DNA from: JAFGDH01 sp964441265
GTDB lineage: Archaea; Aenigmatarchaeota; Aenigmatarchaeia; QMZP01; QMZT01
Length of the DNA stretch: 64,000 bases
Direction: 5' to 3'
NCBI GenBank assembly: GCA_964441265.1
Contig: CAYYKJ010000003.1
Coordinates: 1 to 64,000, forward strand
In this document: piece by piece, positions 26,979 through 35,108 of the stretch
How positions within the stretch are numbered: the first letter of the stretch is position 1
How the letters are laid out: each line of letters begins with the position of its first letter
Position numbers and translations under genes: made by a program
The notes under the pieces: model-generated
The model's input: the letters and a program-made list of their open reading frames with translations, nothing else
Database searches by the model: none
Told to the model about the DNA's origin: nothing

Positions 26979-28379
26979 CTAAAGCTTATCCATAGCTATT
27001 ATTTCTACCCCGAACTTCTCTCCGGCTTTCCCGGGCCCATCAAAACCAGAGCACACTATTATGAATTTCTCCGAGAAGTTTAAGCTGGCATTTATTTTTG
27101 ATGATTTCTCCTTAAGGGATTTGGATATCCTTTCAATGTCCCTGTCTTTGAGGCGACCAAGTTTGGCTTCGCCAATCAGAAGCTTCCTGCCTATCCTGTC
27201 TATGCCCAGTATGTCCACCTCAGACTTCCTGTCCCACCAGCGGCCGAATATGTAGTCCTTATATTTGTCCATATGAACAAGTTCAGATATTGCTACTTCT
27301 TCAAACGCATGCCCTGCGAATGAACCGAGTTCCATTAATATCTTATTATCCACAAGGTTTTCCTGCCGGCCCTGTTCGACATATTCCAGATTTTCAAAAA
27401 CAAACCTGAACCAGAATCTGAAGAAGTTGTCCTTTATGACATATATGCCATTCCTCGAGCGGGAAGCGTTTTTTTCTGTTACCGGAACCCTTCTTTCAAT
27501 AATGTGTAGGTTTGACAGCGTATCCAAATATTTGTTGACAAAAGACTTCTCAAAGCCCGTGTCGTTAACTATCTGGCCGGGCCTTGTATTTCCCTTTGAT
27601 ATCGAGTATAATATGGAGAAATAGTTTTTTGGCTCTTTCAGTTCCTCTCTCAGGGTGAAGAGGACGTCCTGGAAAAGGAACCTGTTTTTCATCAGTACAT
27701 TCCGAAGGATATTCTCCCTTATGCCTTTGTCGAAGTTAAACTCAAGCAGGTATGCCGGCATGCCGCCGAGCACGGCGTAATTCATCACCTTTTCCCTGAA
27801 GGGCATTCTTTCCGGGAAAAAGCGGCACGCGTCCCTGAAATTAAGCGGCTCCAGCAGCATCTGCTCAGTTCTCCTGCCATATATGGGGCTTTTATGTCCG
27901 AGGAGCCTCTCCATCATCGACATTGACGAGCCGCACAGCACGATAAATGCATTTTTTTCCGAAAGGTTATTATCCCAATGGTCCTGAAGTATGGAAGTCA
28001 CCTTCTTCGAGGACTGTACCATGTAGGGAAATTCATCGAAAACAACCGGCATCCTGGGTTTTGACGCAATATAAGCGAAAAGTGCGTCCCAACTGGAGAA
28101 GGGGCTCAGCCTGAGCACGTCATCATTGAAAAACTCCGCCACCGAGCGACTGGCGCTCCTCAGTTGTTCCCTCTCTGATTCCTGCCTGGCAAGTATGTAC
28201 AGCCCTTTATGTTTTTTGAGGAATTCCTTCAAGAGTTCTGTCTTCCCGACCCTTCTTCTCCCGTAAAGTATTATGAGCTTTGGGGCACCTTTTTCATAAA
28301 GTCCGTTCAAAAGCTTCAGTTCAGATACCCTGTTTTTGAAATTTGCGCCCTTTGCTCTGTTGGATTTAGTATACTTCAT
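26979..28379 (-). CDS. AAA ATPase with C-terminal DUF234 nuclease-like domain
   Basis: 466 residues of the archaeal ATPase family (PF01637-like). Walker A is GRRRVGKTE near residues 40-47 and Walker B VVFDEFPY near 108-117. A winged-helix region follows (GQIVNDTGFEKSFVNKYLDTL), and the C-terminal DUF234 domain carries a PD-(D/E)XK-like pattern: SEVDILG, then IGEAKLG. The family is abundant and patchily distributed in archaea; its function is unproven. It sits between cas4 and the cas1 fragment, so it interrupts the usual cas4-cas1 neighbourhood. A TATA element and a perfect palindrome lie directly before the ATG, suggesting self-regulation and a leaderless transcript. Confidence 0.85.
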   Translation of the reverse strand: MKYTKSNRAKGANFKNRVSELKLLNGLYEKGAPKLIILYGRRRVGKTELLKEFLKKHKGLYILARQESEREQLRSASRSVAEFFNDDVLRLSPFSSWDALFAYIASKPRMPVVFDEFPYMVQSSKKVTSILQDHWDNNLSEKNAFIVLCGSSMSMMERLLGHKSPIYGRRTEQMLLEPLNFRDACRFFPERMPFREKVMNYAVLGGMPAYLLEFNFDKGIRENILRNVLMKNRFLFQDVLFTLREELKEPKNYFSILYSISKGNTRPGQIVNDTGFEKSFVNKYLDTLSNLHIIERRVPVTEKNASRSRNGIYVIKDNFFRFWFRFVFENLEYVEQGRQENLVDNKILMELGSFAGHAFEEVAISELVHMDKYKDYIFGRWWDRKSEVDILGIDRIGRKLLIGEAKLGRLKDRDIERISKSLKEKSSKINASLNFSEKFIIVCSGFDGPGKAGEKFGVEIIAMDKL

Positions 28380-28381
28380 AG

Positions 28382-28403
28382 TAGTATAATGTATAATATA
28401 CTA
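28382..28403 (-). promoter_or_regulatory. Palindromic operator candidate at the DUF234 ATPase start
   Basis: Perfect 7-bp arms TAGTATA and TATACTA are separated by 8 bases and lie between the TATA-like TTTAAATAG and the start codon at 28379. A dimeric repressor bound here would block initiation (inference). Confidence 0.45.
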
Positions 28404-28418
28404 TTTAAAGGTTTTTCC

Positions 28419-28928
28419 TCACTTCACCCAGCAAAATTCAAAATAGCTGCATTTTCTACACATTTTCCTCTTTTCTGGTTCCGGTGGCTTCTCCATTGAA
28501 ACTATATCACTTATATTTCTCAGGATGTCTTTTATTCTAGTTTCATTGTCCTCGGTAAGAATGATGGATTTTGTCTTCCTTAATTTGGGGTAATCTATCA
28601 CCCCCTCAGCATCTACGCCTTTCTGTTTGAGATAATAAAGGTAATACAGGAGCTGGCAGACGTGGGCGTCTTCCATCTTGTTTGACTTCTTGATGTCGTG
28701 GAGCAACAGCTTGCCGCCTCTTTTCATGAAATCTATGGATATCCTGGAATCTATCATTATTTCTTTCTTGGCGCCGGCATAGCTTGCTTCATGAATCACC
28801 CTGCCCATGGCCACGGCATCGGATTCGCGCTCCTGCCTTATGAAATGCGAGAAATACCAGAGTTTGGTGGGGCATATCACGTAATAGTTTACCTGCGTCC
28901 CTGTGAAGACACATTGCTTCGAAATCAT
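28419..28928 (-). CDS. cas4: Cas4-like RecB-family exonuclease
   Basis: 169 residues from the ATG at 28928, just after the upstream ATPase gene stops; in-frame ATGs further up lie inside that gene. The start FTGTQVNYYVICPTKLWYF carries the first cluster cysteine and the C-terminus CRKCSYFEFC supplies the other three, as in Cas4 with its 4Fe-4S cluster. Nuclease motifs include GRVIHE, IDF and HDIKKS (usually HEVKKS, so Glu is replaced by Asp). Cas4 trims new CRISPR spacers together with Cas1-Cas2. With cas1 truncated and no cas2, it may be a leftover or reused nuclease. Length is normal. Confidence 0.88.
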   Translation of the reverse strand: MISKQCVFTGTQVNYYVICPTKLWYFSHFIRQERESDAVAMGRVIHEASYAGAKKEIMIDSRISIDFMKRGGKLLLHDIKKSNKMEDAHVCQLLYYLYYLKQKGVDAEGVIDYPKLRKTKSIILTEDNETRIKDILRNISDIVSMEKPPEPEKRKMCRKCSYFEFCWVK

Positions 28929-28938
28929 ACGAATGGCC

Positions 28939-30300
28939 TCAGAACTCAAGAATCTCATCAACAAATGCACAGAAGACCAATGCAGGAATCAGCATTATAT
29001 TGATGTTCTTGTCTTTAACTATCCTGAAATCGCTCTTTGTTATTATGAATCCACTGCTGCATCCGATCTTCCTCATCTCTTCTTTTACTTTCTTGATGTC
29101 CTTTTTTGTTACCCTTTCCCTGTATTTGACCTCGATTAACGTCGTCTTTTCGCCTTTGACCACAAAATCTATCTCACCGTTGCTTCTGAGATACGTCATC
29201 CTCTTTCCATGCTTCGAACAACTGATGAAACAGTGAACTCCCACTATGTTTTCAATGACAAACCCTTCGTTGTCTTCCTTTATCTCATAGTCCCTGAGCA
29301 ATGAGTTCCTTATGCCCTGGTCCACGCACAGGAATTTCTTTTTGGATTTCAGCTGCTCCTTAACCGTTTTGGCAAGCTTCAGTATTTCGATTATGAGATA
29401 GGATGATTTCAAATACTCTATATAATTTGTGAGTATCTCATGCTTCAGCCTTGCCGCCTCGTTTATTTTTTCATAGCTTAATATCCTTGACTGGTTTGCA
29501 ATGATGAAAACGAAAATCTGCTCCAGAATCTTTGCATTCCTTATTCTGAAAGTAGTCGTTATGTCCTCGTATATCGCCTTGTTTGAAATTGAGTTTTTCA
29601 GTATTCTGAACCAGTCCCTGAAGTCTTTCACCTCAAAGAATTCGGGAAATCCTCCTGCAAGCATGTACTGCCTGAAATCCTTTTTGTACGCATCAAGGAT
29701 TTTATCAACCGAAACGGCATCTGTTTTAAAATGAGTGACCTCCGTCCCCTTAAGCTCCATGAACTGCCTGAAGGACAAGGGCCATACCTCATGCAGAATG
29801 TATCTGCCCCTCAGGTACCTGTTGGCTTCTTTTTGCAGGGTCAGGCTTGACGAACCCGAAATGAATATCTTTATGTCTTTGTGTCTGTCGTATGCAACCT
29901 TAAGCCATTTGTACCACTCACTAACAAAATGTACCTCATCGAAAAACACGTATTTTTTACCTTCTTCCGCTATATTTTCCAGCCAGTAATCAAAAATGTC
30001 CTTGATAAGGTTATCAGAATATATCTTAAGATATGGATCCTCAAGAGAATAGTACAGAATGTTCCTGGGCTTTGCTCCCTGCTTGATGAGCCTCGCCATG
30101 ATGTGCTTCATCAGGACGCTCTTGCCAACCCTCCTCGGCCCGGTAATTATGGATATCTTTTTCAGCCGGGCGTCGCTGTGAATCTCCTCGACCTCGTCCC
30201 TCTCCAGGGGGTAATCCTCCTTCTCCTCAACCTTCCCGGTAAGCCAGAACCTGTTCGCCTTCTCAAGCTCCTGCCTGAAGACCCCCCTGTCCTTTATCAT
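28939..30300 (-). CDS. AAA ATPase with DUF4143 C-terminal domain
   Basis: 453 residues from ATG 30300, about 28 bases after the TATA element; ATG 30309 is also in frame. Walker A is GPRRVGKSV near residues 53-61 and Walker B YVFFDEVHF near 114-125. A sensor-like FISGSSSL follows, then a helical middle and a C-terminal PD-(D/E)XK-like DUF4143 domain (GEIDFVV...LIEVKYRE). The family is common in archaea and bacteria as stand-alone, frequently exchanged genes of unproven function. It sits inside the decayed cas locus: a broken cas4 start lies upstream and an intact cas4 starts 10 bases downstream. Paired 12-mers flank its TATA box. Confidence 0.87.
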   Translation of the reverse strand: MIKDRGVFRQELEKANRFWLTGKVEEKEDYPLERDEVEEIHSDARLKKISIITGPRRVGKSVLMKHIMARLIKQGAKPRNILYYSLEDPYLKIYSDNLIKDIFDYWLENIAEEGKKYVFFDEVHFVSEWYKWLKVAYDRHKDIKIFISGSSSLTLQKEANRYLRGRYILHEVWPLSFRQFMELKGTEVTHFKTDAVSVDKILDAYKKDFRQYMLAGGFPEFFEVKDFRDWFRILKNSISNKAIYEDITTTFRIRNAKILEQIFVFIIANQSRILSYEKINEAARLKHEILTNYIEYLKSSYLIIEILKLAKTVKEQLKSKKKFLCVDQGIRNSLLRDYEIKEDNEGFVIENIVGVHCFISCSKHGKRMTYLRSNGEIDFVVKGEKTTLIEVKYRERVTKKDIKKVKEEMRKIGCSSGFIITKSDFRIVKDKNINIMLIPALVFCAFVDEILEF

Positions 30301-30305
30301 ATTAA

Positions 30306-30351
30306 CCATTATAGTGGAACATATTTATATATTTTTATGCCAGTATAGTGG
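30306..30351 (-). promoter_or_regulatory. Promoter of the DUF4143 ATPase with paired operator-like 12-mers
   Basis: Read on the plus strand, CCATTATAGTGG (30306-30317) and CCAGTATAGTGG (30340-30351) differ at one base and have start points 34 bases apart. Between them lies the TATA-like ATATTTATATATTTTTA. Sites on both sides of a TATA box are typical of autoregulation. Confidence 0.5.
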
Positions 30352-30403
30352 GAGAAAAGAAAAAGCAACGTCGAGCTCAAGACTTATAACTTTTGGTGAT
30401 TTT

Positions 30404-30487
30404 TTAAGAAAGCCTGACCGGGCATACAATGTAATGATTTACATGGGTTCCTGTGAAGAGATATTCCTTCGCCAGTAGGTCTTGCAT
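30404..30487 (-). pseudogene. Cas4 N-terminal fragment (second copy)
   Basis: Twenty-seven residues from an ATG at 30487 end in a stop. They contain FTGTHVNHYIVCPVRLS, which matches the intact Cas4 FTGTQVNYYVICPTKLW including its first cysteine. The DNA is also similar but clearly diverged, so this is not a fresh duplication. Everything after the first motif is lost and the ATPase promoter follows. Confidence 0.75.
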
Positions 30488-30715
30488 AATACCTCACACA
30501 AGCAATAAAAATAACCAGGCAGGAACAAACATAATCCTTTTTTGTTTAACTCTTTTTTCTTCCAACCTTTCCCGCGTTCATAACGTATTTTATTTGTATT
30601 ATGGCACAAGTAACCTTTAAGTCTACTTGTAGAATCATATAAGTAAATTTTGGCGAGTTTTTGGCACGGCTGTTAGGAAAGCGGGTTTAAGACGGGATCT
30701 GATTCGGGTTTTGGG
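30488..30715. other. AT-rich gap inside the decayed cas locus
   Basis: No convincing frame in either direction. A TATA-like ATATAAG lies near 30638-30645 and pyrimidine runs occur near 30536-30570. No repeated 25-37-base unit is present, so there is no CRISPR array here. Confidence 0.5.
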
Positions 30716-31933
30716 TTAGATGATGTTATTTCCAAATTGATTTATTTCCTCTTTGTCTATATCTTTTATAACATCGATTCCCTTTTCTCTTATACTGTCC
30801 ATGGTTTCTTTTTTCTGCTTTTTCATGACAAAAAATCCTTTGAATTCATGGGAGACTAATCCCCACTTAAGCCAGGGCTTTGCCAGATAAAATTCTGGCA
30901 AATTCACTGAATATTCATACAGTATTTTCTTTAATTTCCATCTTAGGTTTTTTCTTTCTTGATTATTCTCACTTATTTCGATTCCATCTTTTTGTAACTT
31001 GTCTAGTATCTCATTCCAAGAAATATTATTATTTTCTCTATCATTAATTATTTTAGCAAATGTTTTTCTCAATTTCACATCATCCTCCTCTTTTTCATTT
31101 TCTTCTTGCTCTTCAATCTCCATCAATTGAGGAATAACCATTTGCATTCCACCAAGTCTTCTGAAAATTCTTTGGGCGTCACTTCTTTTTTCAGCTGTAA
31201 GGTACTTTAAATAATCTAGATTTTTCTTTATCTCTAGTATGTATTTTGAAGTTAGCGAATTTCCATCCTCCTCCTTTCCAAAAACATCATCGATCAGCTC
31301 TCTTTCTTTTTCATAATTGAGCGGTTGATTCTCAAATTTCTTTAGAATTTTCACAGTGGATTCCATTACTTCTTCATCATAAATTGCCTTGCTTCCCCTG
31401 TCTTTACTGAAATTTGAAAAGACAATTATGTTTGGTTCAACGACTTTATTTTCCTTATTCCTATTTATTCTCCCCCATCTCTGAATTTGGCTATCAATAG
31501 GGGAAACCTCCGTGATCATAAAATCGAAGTCTACATCTACAGATGCCTCAACCATCTGAGTAGATACCAAGATTACTTTTTTGCCTTCATCCAACCTCTC
31601 TTTAATTTTCTCTATTCTTTTACCTTTTACTTTCTCTGTTAGCCGTGAATTTAGCAAGAAAAAGCCGTCTTCTTCATTTTTTCCAAATTTTTCATAAAGT
31701 TCTATTGATTTTTTTACATTGTTTACTATTATCATGGTACTGACTTCGTTTTCTTTAAAATCCTTCACCGGGAATATATTGGAAAAGCAGAAGTATTTGT
31801 ATGTCCTTTTGTCGTGAAGCTCATCATAGGCACTGCCCTTCAATAATTTATAGAAAAAACCCTGCAATTTTTTATAATACAACATATCATAAACACAATC
31901 CTTCTCAACATTGAAATTCAGGAGAATTCTCAT
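30716..31933 (-). pseudogene. Chimera of Cas6 N-terminus and Cas3 helicase C-terminus
   Basis: One open frame of 405 residues. Residues 1-~62 match the start of Cas6 (MRILLNF, YYKKLQGFFYKLLKGSAY, KYFCFSNIFP). From ~66 onward the protein is the second RecA domain of Cas3: STMIIVNNVKKS, motif V TQMVEASVDVDFD near 124-138, motif VI QRWGRINR near 149-156, then the Cas3 C-terminal domain. The Cas3 HD nuclease, Walker A and DExH box are missing, and so is the rest of Cas6. The simplest origin is an in-frame deletion removing the 3' part of cas6, the intervening effector genes and the 5' part of cas3. It cannot be an active helicase. The region is visibly richer in A and T than its neighbours. Confidence 0.82.
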
Positions 31934-32046
31934 TCAATCGCTTGATTTTTGGATTATTATTATAAAAGTTTTCTATGGGAAAAACAGAAATATTACGGCG
32001 CCGTATTATTTCGAAATACAGCCCGCAAATAAACGTTAGTTGCCGC

Positions 32047-33345
32047 CTATCCCTTCAGCCTCTTCATCAGTTCCCCGGCCGGGAGCATCTCTTCCCTTCC
32101 CGACTTCATGTCCCTGAGCTTGACCTTGTTTTTCTTCAGCTCCTTCTCCCCCAGAAGGATCACGTAAGGGATTCCCAGGGAATTGGCGTAGCTCAGGTTC
32201 TTTGATATTCCCCTTCCCATCAGGTCGATTTCGCAGGGTATGCCGCCCTCCCTGATCTTCCCGGCAACCGGAAGGGCCTTTTCGAACGTGTCACCGATAG
32301 GGATCACCAGAACCCTGCTGACGGTCCTACCTTCCCCGGCCCTCTTCTCCAGCTTGAGGGCCTCGAATATGGGCTCTATCCCGAAGGAGACGCCCGTTGC
32401 CGGGAAATCTCCCTTACCCAGGTACATTCCGATCATCCTGTCGTATCTCCCCCCGCCGGCGAGGGACGAGGTGATCCTGGACTTCCTGAGATAGACCTCG
32501 AAGACGGGCCCCGTATAATACTCCAGCCCTCTCGCCAGGGAGACGTCCAGCTCTATGTTATCTATCCCCATTTTCTTACAGTATCCGAGCAGCTCCTCCA
32601 GCTCCCCGATGCCCTCCTTTCCTTCACCGCTTTTGACGTATTTCTTTATCTTTGAAAGTATCTCGGAGTTCTTCCCTTTGATCTTCAGAATTTCGAAGAC
32701 CTTGTCCACCTCTTCCTTCTCAAACCCCAGCGTCAGTAGCTCCTCGCGTACCCCCATCGTGCCTATCTTCGATAGCTTGTCCACGGCCAGTATGGCCTTC
32801 ATCTTGTACTCCCCGAACCCGGCGTAATCCATTATGCCGTTCAATAACTTTCGGGAGTTGACCTTTATCACGAAATCGAACCCAAGCTCCCTGAATGCAG
32901 TATCTACCACCGAAAGTATCTCGGCATCCGCGACCATGGACCTTACCCCGACCACGTCGACGTCGCACTGGAGAAACTCCCTGTATCTGCCCAGCTTTAT
33001 GGGCCCGTCCCTCCAGACCGGCTGTATCTGGTAGCGGCGGAATGGCTTGGGGAGGTTGGGATTCATGCCCACCACCTTGCACATGGGGACGGTGAGATCA
33101 TAACGGAGCCCGAGCTTCCTGTCGCCCTGGTCACTGAAGCTGAATATCTCCTTCATTATCTCCTCCCCGCCGGCGAACTTGGCCGCCAGAACGTCCATGC
33201 GCTCGACCGCAGGGGTCTCCAGCGGGGAATAGCCGTAGGTCTCGAATATCCTCCGGAGCGTATCCACTATCATTTTCCTGGGGATCTCCTCCTCCGGGAG
33301 GAAGTCCCTCACTCCCTTCGCGTTCATCAGCCTGACATCTGCCAT
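32047..33345 (-). CDS. hisS: Histidyl-tRNA synthetase
   Basis: 432 residues, normal length. It attaches histidine to tRNA-His. The class II core shows motif 2 PFRRYQIQPVWRDGPIKLGRYREFLQCD near 100-127, the histidine-specific LEYYTGPVFEVY, and motif 3 GGGRYDRM...FPATGVSFGIEPI. The C-terminal anticodon-binding domain includes GRGISKNLSYANSLGIPYVILLG. The ATG start precedes RLMNAKGVRDFLPEE, as usual. It follows the racemase gene by 32 bases on the same strand, possibly as the last gene of that unit. Confidence 0.97.
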   Translation of the reverse strand: MADVRLMNAKGVRDFLPEEEIPRKMIVDTLRRIFETYGYSPLETPAVERMDVLAAKFAGGEEIMKEIFSFSDQGDRKLGLRYDLTVPMCKVVGMNPNLPKPFRRYQIQPVWRDGPIKLGRYREFLQCDVDVVGVRSMVADAEILSVVDTAFRELGFDFVIKVNSRKLLNGIMDYAGFGEYKMKAILAVDKLSKIGTMGVREELLTLGFEKEEVDKVFEILKIKGKNSEILSKIKKYVKSGEGKEGIGELEELLGYCKKMGIDNIELDVSLARGLEYYTGPVFEVYLRKSRITSSLAGGGRYDRMIGMYLGKGDFPATGVSFGIEPIFEALKLEKRAGEGRTVSRVLVIPIGDTFEKALPVAGKIREGGIPCEIDLMGRGISKNLSYANSLGIPYVILLGEKELKKNKVKLRDMKSGREEMLPAGELMKRLKG

Positions 33346-33377
33346 TCTATCACTTTAATATTGTTTTACCTGTTATT

Positions 33378-34088
33378 TTAATTTCCGTCTCCGGACATAA
33401 CCCGGTTAACCGATGCCTCCGCAAGTATTTTTATCGTATTGAGTGTTTTTATTCCGAAATCCTCCTCCTTAACAAGTACAGGCAAATCAGTACATCCAAG
33501 TATAATGCATCCCGCCCCTTCTTTCATAAATCTTTCAGCGATTTTCATTATTCTTCTTTTATCATCCGGCTCCTTTTCTCCGTTCAGTATTTTCATTATT
33601 GCTCCTGAAACCTCTCTCATTTCGTTTTTATCGGGTTTTACAATTCCTATTCCGTATTTTTCCAGATATTTACCATATAATCCGCTTTTTATCAGCGTTT
33701 CAGTCGCCAGCAGACCAACTTTCTTGAAACCTAAAGACTCTATTTTCTTTTCGGTTTCCTTTATTATATTCAGAACCGGGACGGAAACGGCTCCCTGAAT
33801 AGAATCGAAAAACAAATTCACGGTATTGCAGGGAACCGCTATGAAATCCGCTCCCAGCCATTCGAGTTTTTTCGAGGTAACTGACAGCATTTCCCTGATC
33901 CTCCCGCTATCATTAATGCCTTTTACTATGTCGGGAATTGGGAAATTGCATATCCACATTTCCGGATAATCGGAATCGTATTTGGCTCCGTATTCCTCCT
34001 GGAATATCCTTATTATTTCCTTGTAGAACATTACAGTGGATTCCGGTCCCATTCCTCCGATAATTCCGATTTTTTTCATCCGGATCAT
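33378..34088 (-). CDS. Aspartate/glutamate racemase family protein
   Basis: 236 residues (or 233 from the second ATG at 34079, which gives the standard MKKIGIIGGMGPEST start). The two-cysteine racemases interconvert L- and D-amino acids without cofactor. Both catalytic cysteine motifs are present: VPCNTVN near residue 82 and LGCTDLPV near 198. The upstream AbrB-like gene overlaps it by 4 bases (ATGA), so the two are translationally coupled. It could act on aspartate, glutamate or another amino acid; the sequence alone does not decide. Confidence 0.87.
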   Translation of the reverse strand: MIRMKKIGIIGGMGPESTVMFYKEIIRIFQEEYGAKYDSDYPEMWICNFPIPDIVKGINDSGRIREMLSVTSKKLEWLGADFIAVPCNTVNLFFDSIQGAVSVPVLNIIKETEKKIESLGFKKVGLLATETLIKSGLYGKYLEKYGIGIVKPDKNEMREVSGAIMKILNGEKEPDDKRRIMKIAERFMKEGAGCIILGCTDLPVLVKEEDFGIKTLNTIKILAEASVNRVMSGDGN

Positions 34089-34321
34089 CCCCCAGTCTCA
34101 CAATGTCGGATACCTTCCCCGAAATTCTCGGGAACGAGGATCAGGCAGTTTTCCTTCAGGTTGAAAACAAGACTTATATCTGACTCTTTACCCATGTTAA
34201 AGTTCTTCCGTATTTCCGAGGGTATCGAAATCCTCCCTTTGGAGTCTATTCTTACTTTCCTGGATTTGAACTCTTTTCCAAAAATAGTCTCAGGGCTGAC
34301 ATTGGAGATGAACTGCATCAC
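34085..34321 (-). CDS. AbrB/SpoVT-type DNA-binding protein
   Basis: 78 residues. The swapped-hairpin DNA-binding fold is recognisable from SRKVRIDSKGRISIPSEIRK and the following NFNMGKESDISLVF strand. Such proteins bind DNA as dimers, often as antitoxins or as repressors of their own operon. Here the coupled downstream gene is an amino-acid racemase rather than a toxin, so it probably regulates that unit (inference). A TATA-like TTATATAA lies near 34376 in the shared gap with the divergent hydrolase gene. Confidence 0.8.
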   Translation of the reverse strand: MMQFISNVSPETIFGKEFKSRKVRIDSKGRISIPSEIRKNFNMGKESDISLVFNLKENCLILVPENFGEGIRHCETGG

Positions 34322-34470
34322 CGATGAACGTATTCACCCTTCATCTTGATCACTTAAAGATAGTCATTTAATGTTATATAAAGATTCGGTGGGACGGAGG
34401 AGATTTTATTTCTGGGAACCGGGAAAATATAATAAATTCTTATTTAAATTCTTATTTACTATCAATATTC

Positions 34471-35091
34471 ATGTTCGCAATAATCGCTCTTGGGGACAGC
34501 ATCACCTTCGGGAAGGGGGCTGAACCGGGGAAGGGATGGGCCGACCGGATGAGGGCATTTTTCGAGCCGAAGGGGGAAAACAACGCGCTTTATAATCTGG
34601 GGATTCCCGGAAATTCTTCGACGGAACTGCTGGAGAGGGCCGGGAAGGAGCTGGAGGCAAGGGTAAGTTACGTTTATCCGGAAGACAGATTCGTCATACT
34701 CATCGCGATCGGCACGAACGACTCGAGGGGACTGGGGAGCCCGGAAAACATCCAGACAAAACCGGAAAAATACAGGGAGAACATCGAAAGGATAATTGAT
34801 CTCGCGAAGGATCACACAGAGCACGTCGTCCTCATAGGGCTGACCCCGGCCGATGAAGGTCTCATGCCTTTCGAGGACACGTATTTCAACAAACAGACAA
34901 TCGAAAAATTCAACGGAATCCTGAAAGGCATCGCAAAGGACAAGGATGTCCCGTACTGCGAAATATACGAAGAATTCTCCCGGAATGATCACAGGAAACT
35001 GCTCGCGGACGGGCTGCACCCGAATAATAAGGGCCACGAACTGATTTACGAAAAAATCAGGGATTTTCTGAACACTGAAAGACTTATGTAA
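34471..35091 (+). CDS. SGNH/GDSL-family hydrolase
   Basis: 206 residues, cytosolic (no signal peptide). All four SGNH blocks are visible: GDSITFG with the nucleophile Ser near residue 9, GIPGNSS with the oxyanion Gly/Asn near 47, GTNDSRG near 77, and DGLHPNNKGH with the catalytic Asp and His near 184-187. These enzymes hydrolyse esters or thioesters; the substrate is not predictable. A TATA-like TTATTTAAAT about 25-35 bases before the ATG fits a leaderless transcript. Confidence 0.9.
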   Translation: MFAIIALGDSITFGKGAEPGKGWADRMRAFFEPKGENNALYNLGIPGNSSTELLERAGKELEARVSYVYPEDRFVILIAIGTNDSRGLGSPENIQTKPEKYRENIERIIDLAKDHTEHVVLIGLTPADEGLMPFEDTYFNKQTIEKFNGILKGIAKDKDVPYCEIYEEFSRNDHRKLLADGLHPNNKGHELIYEKIRDFLNTERLM

Positions 35092-35108
35092 ACACCTTCC
35101 GCCCGGAC

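Noticed and set aside
30310..30715. CRISPR array beside the cas remnants
   Set aside because: No regularly spaced repeat of 25-37 bases is present here or elsewhere in 26300-32050.
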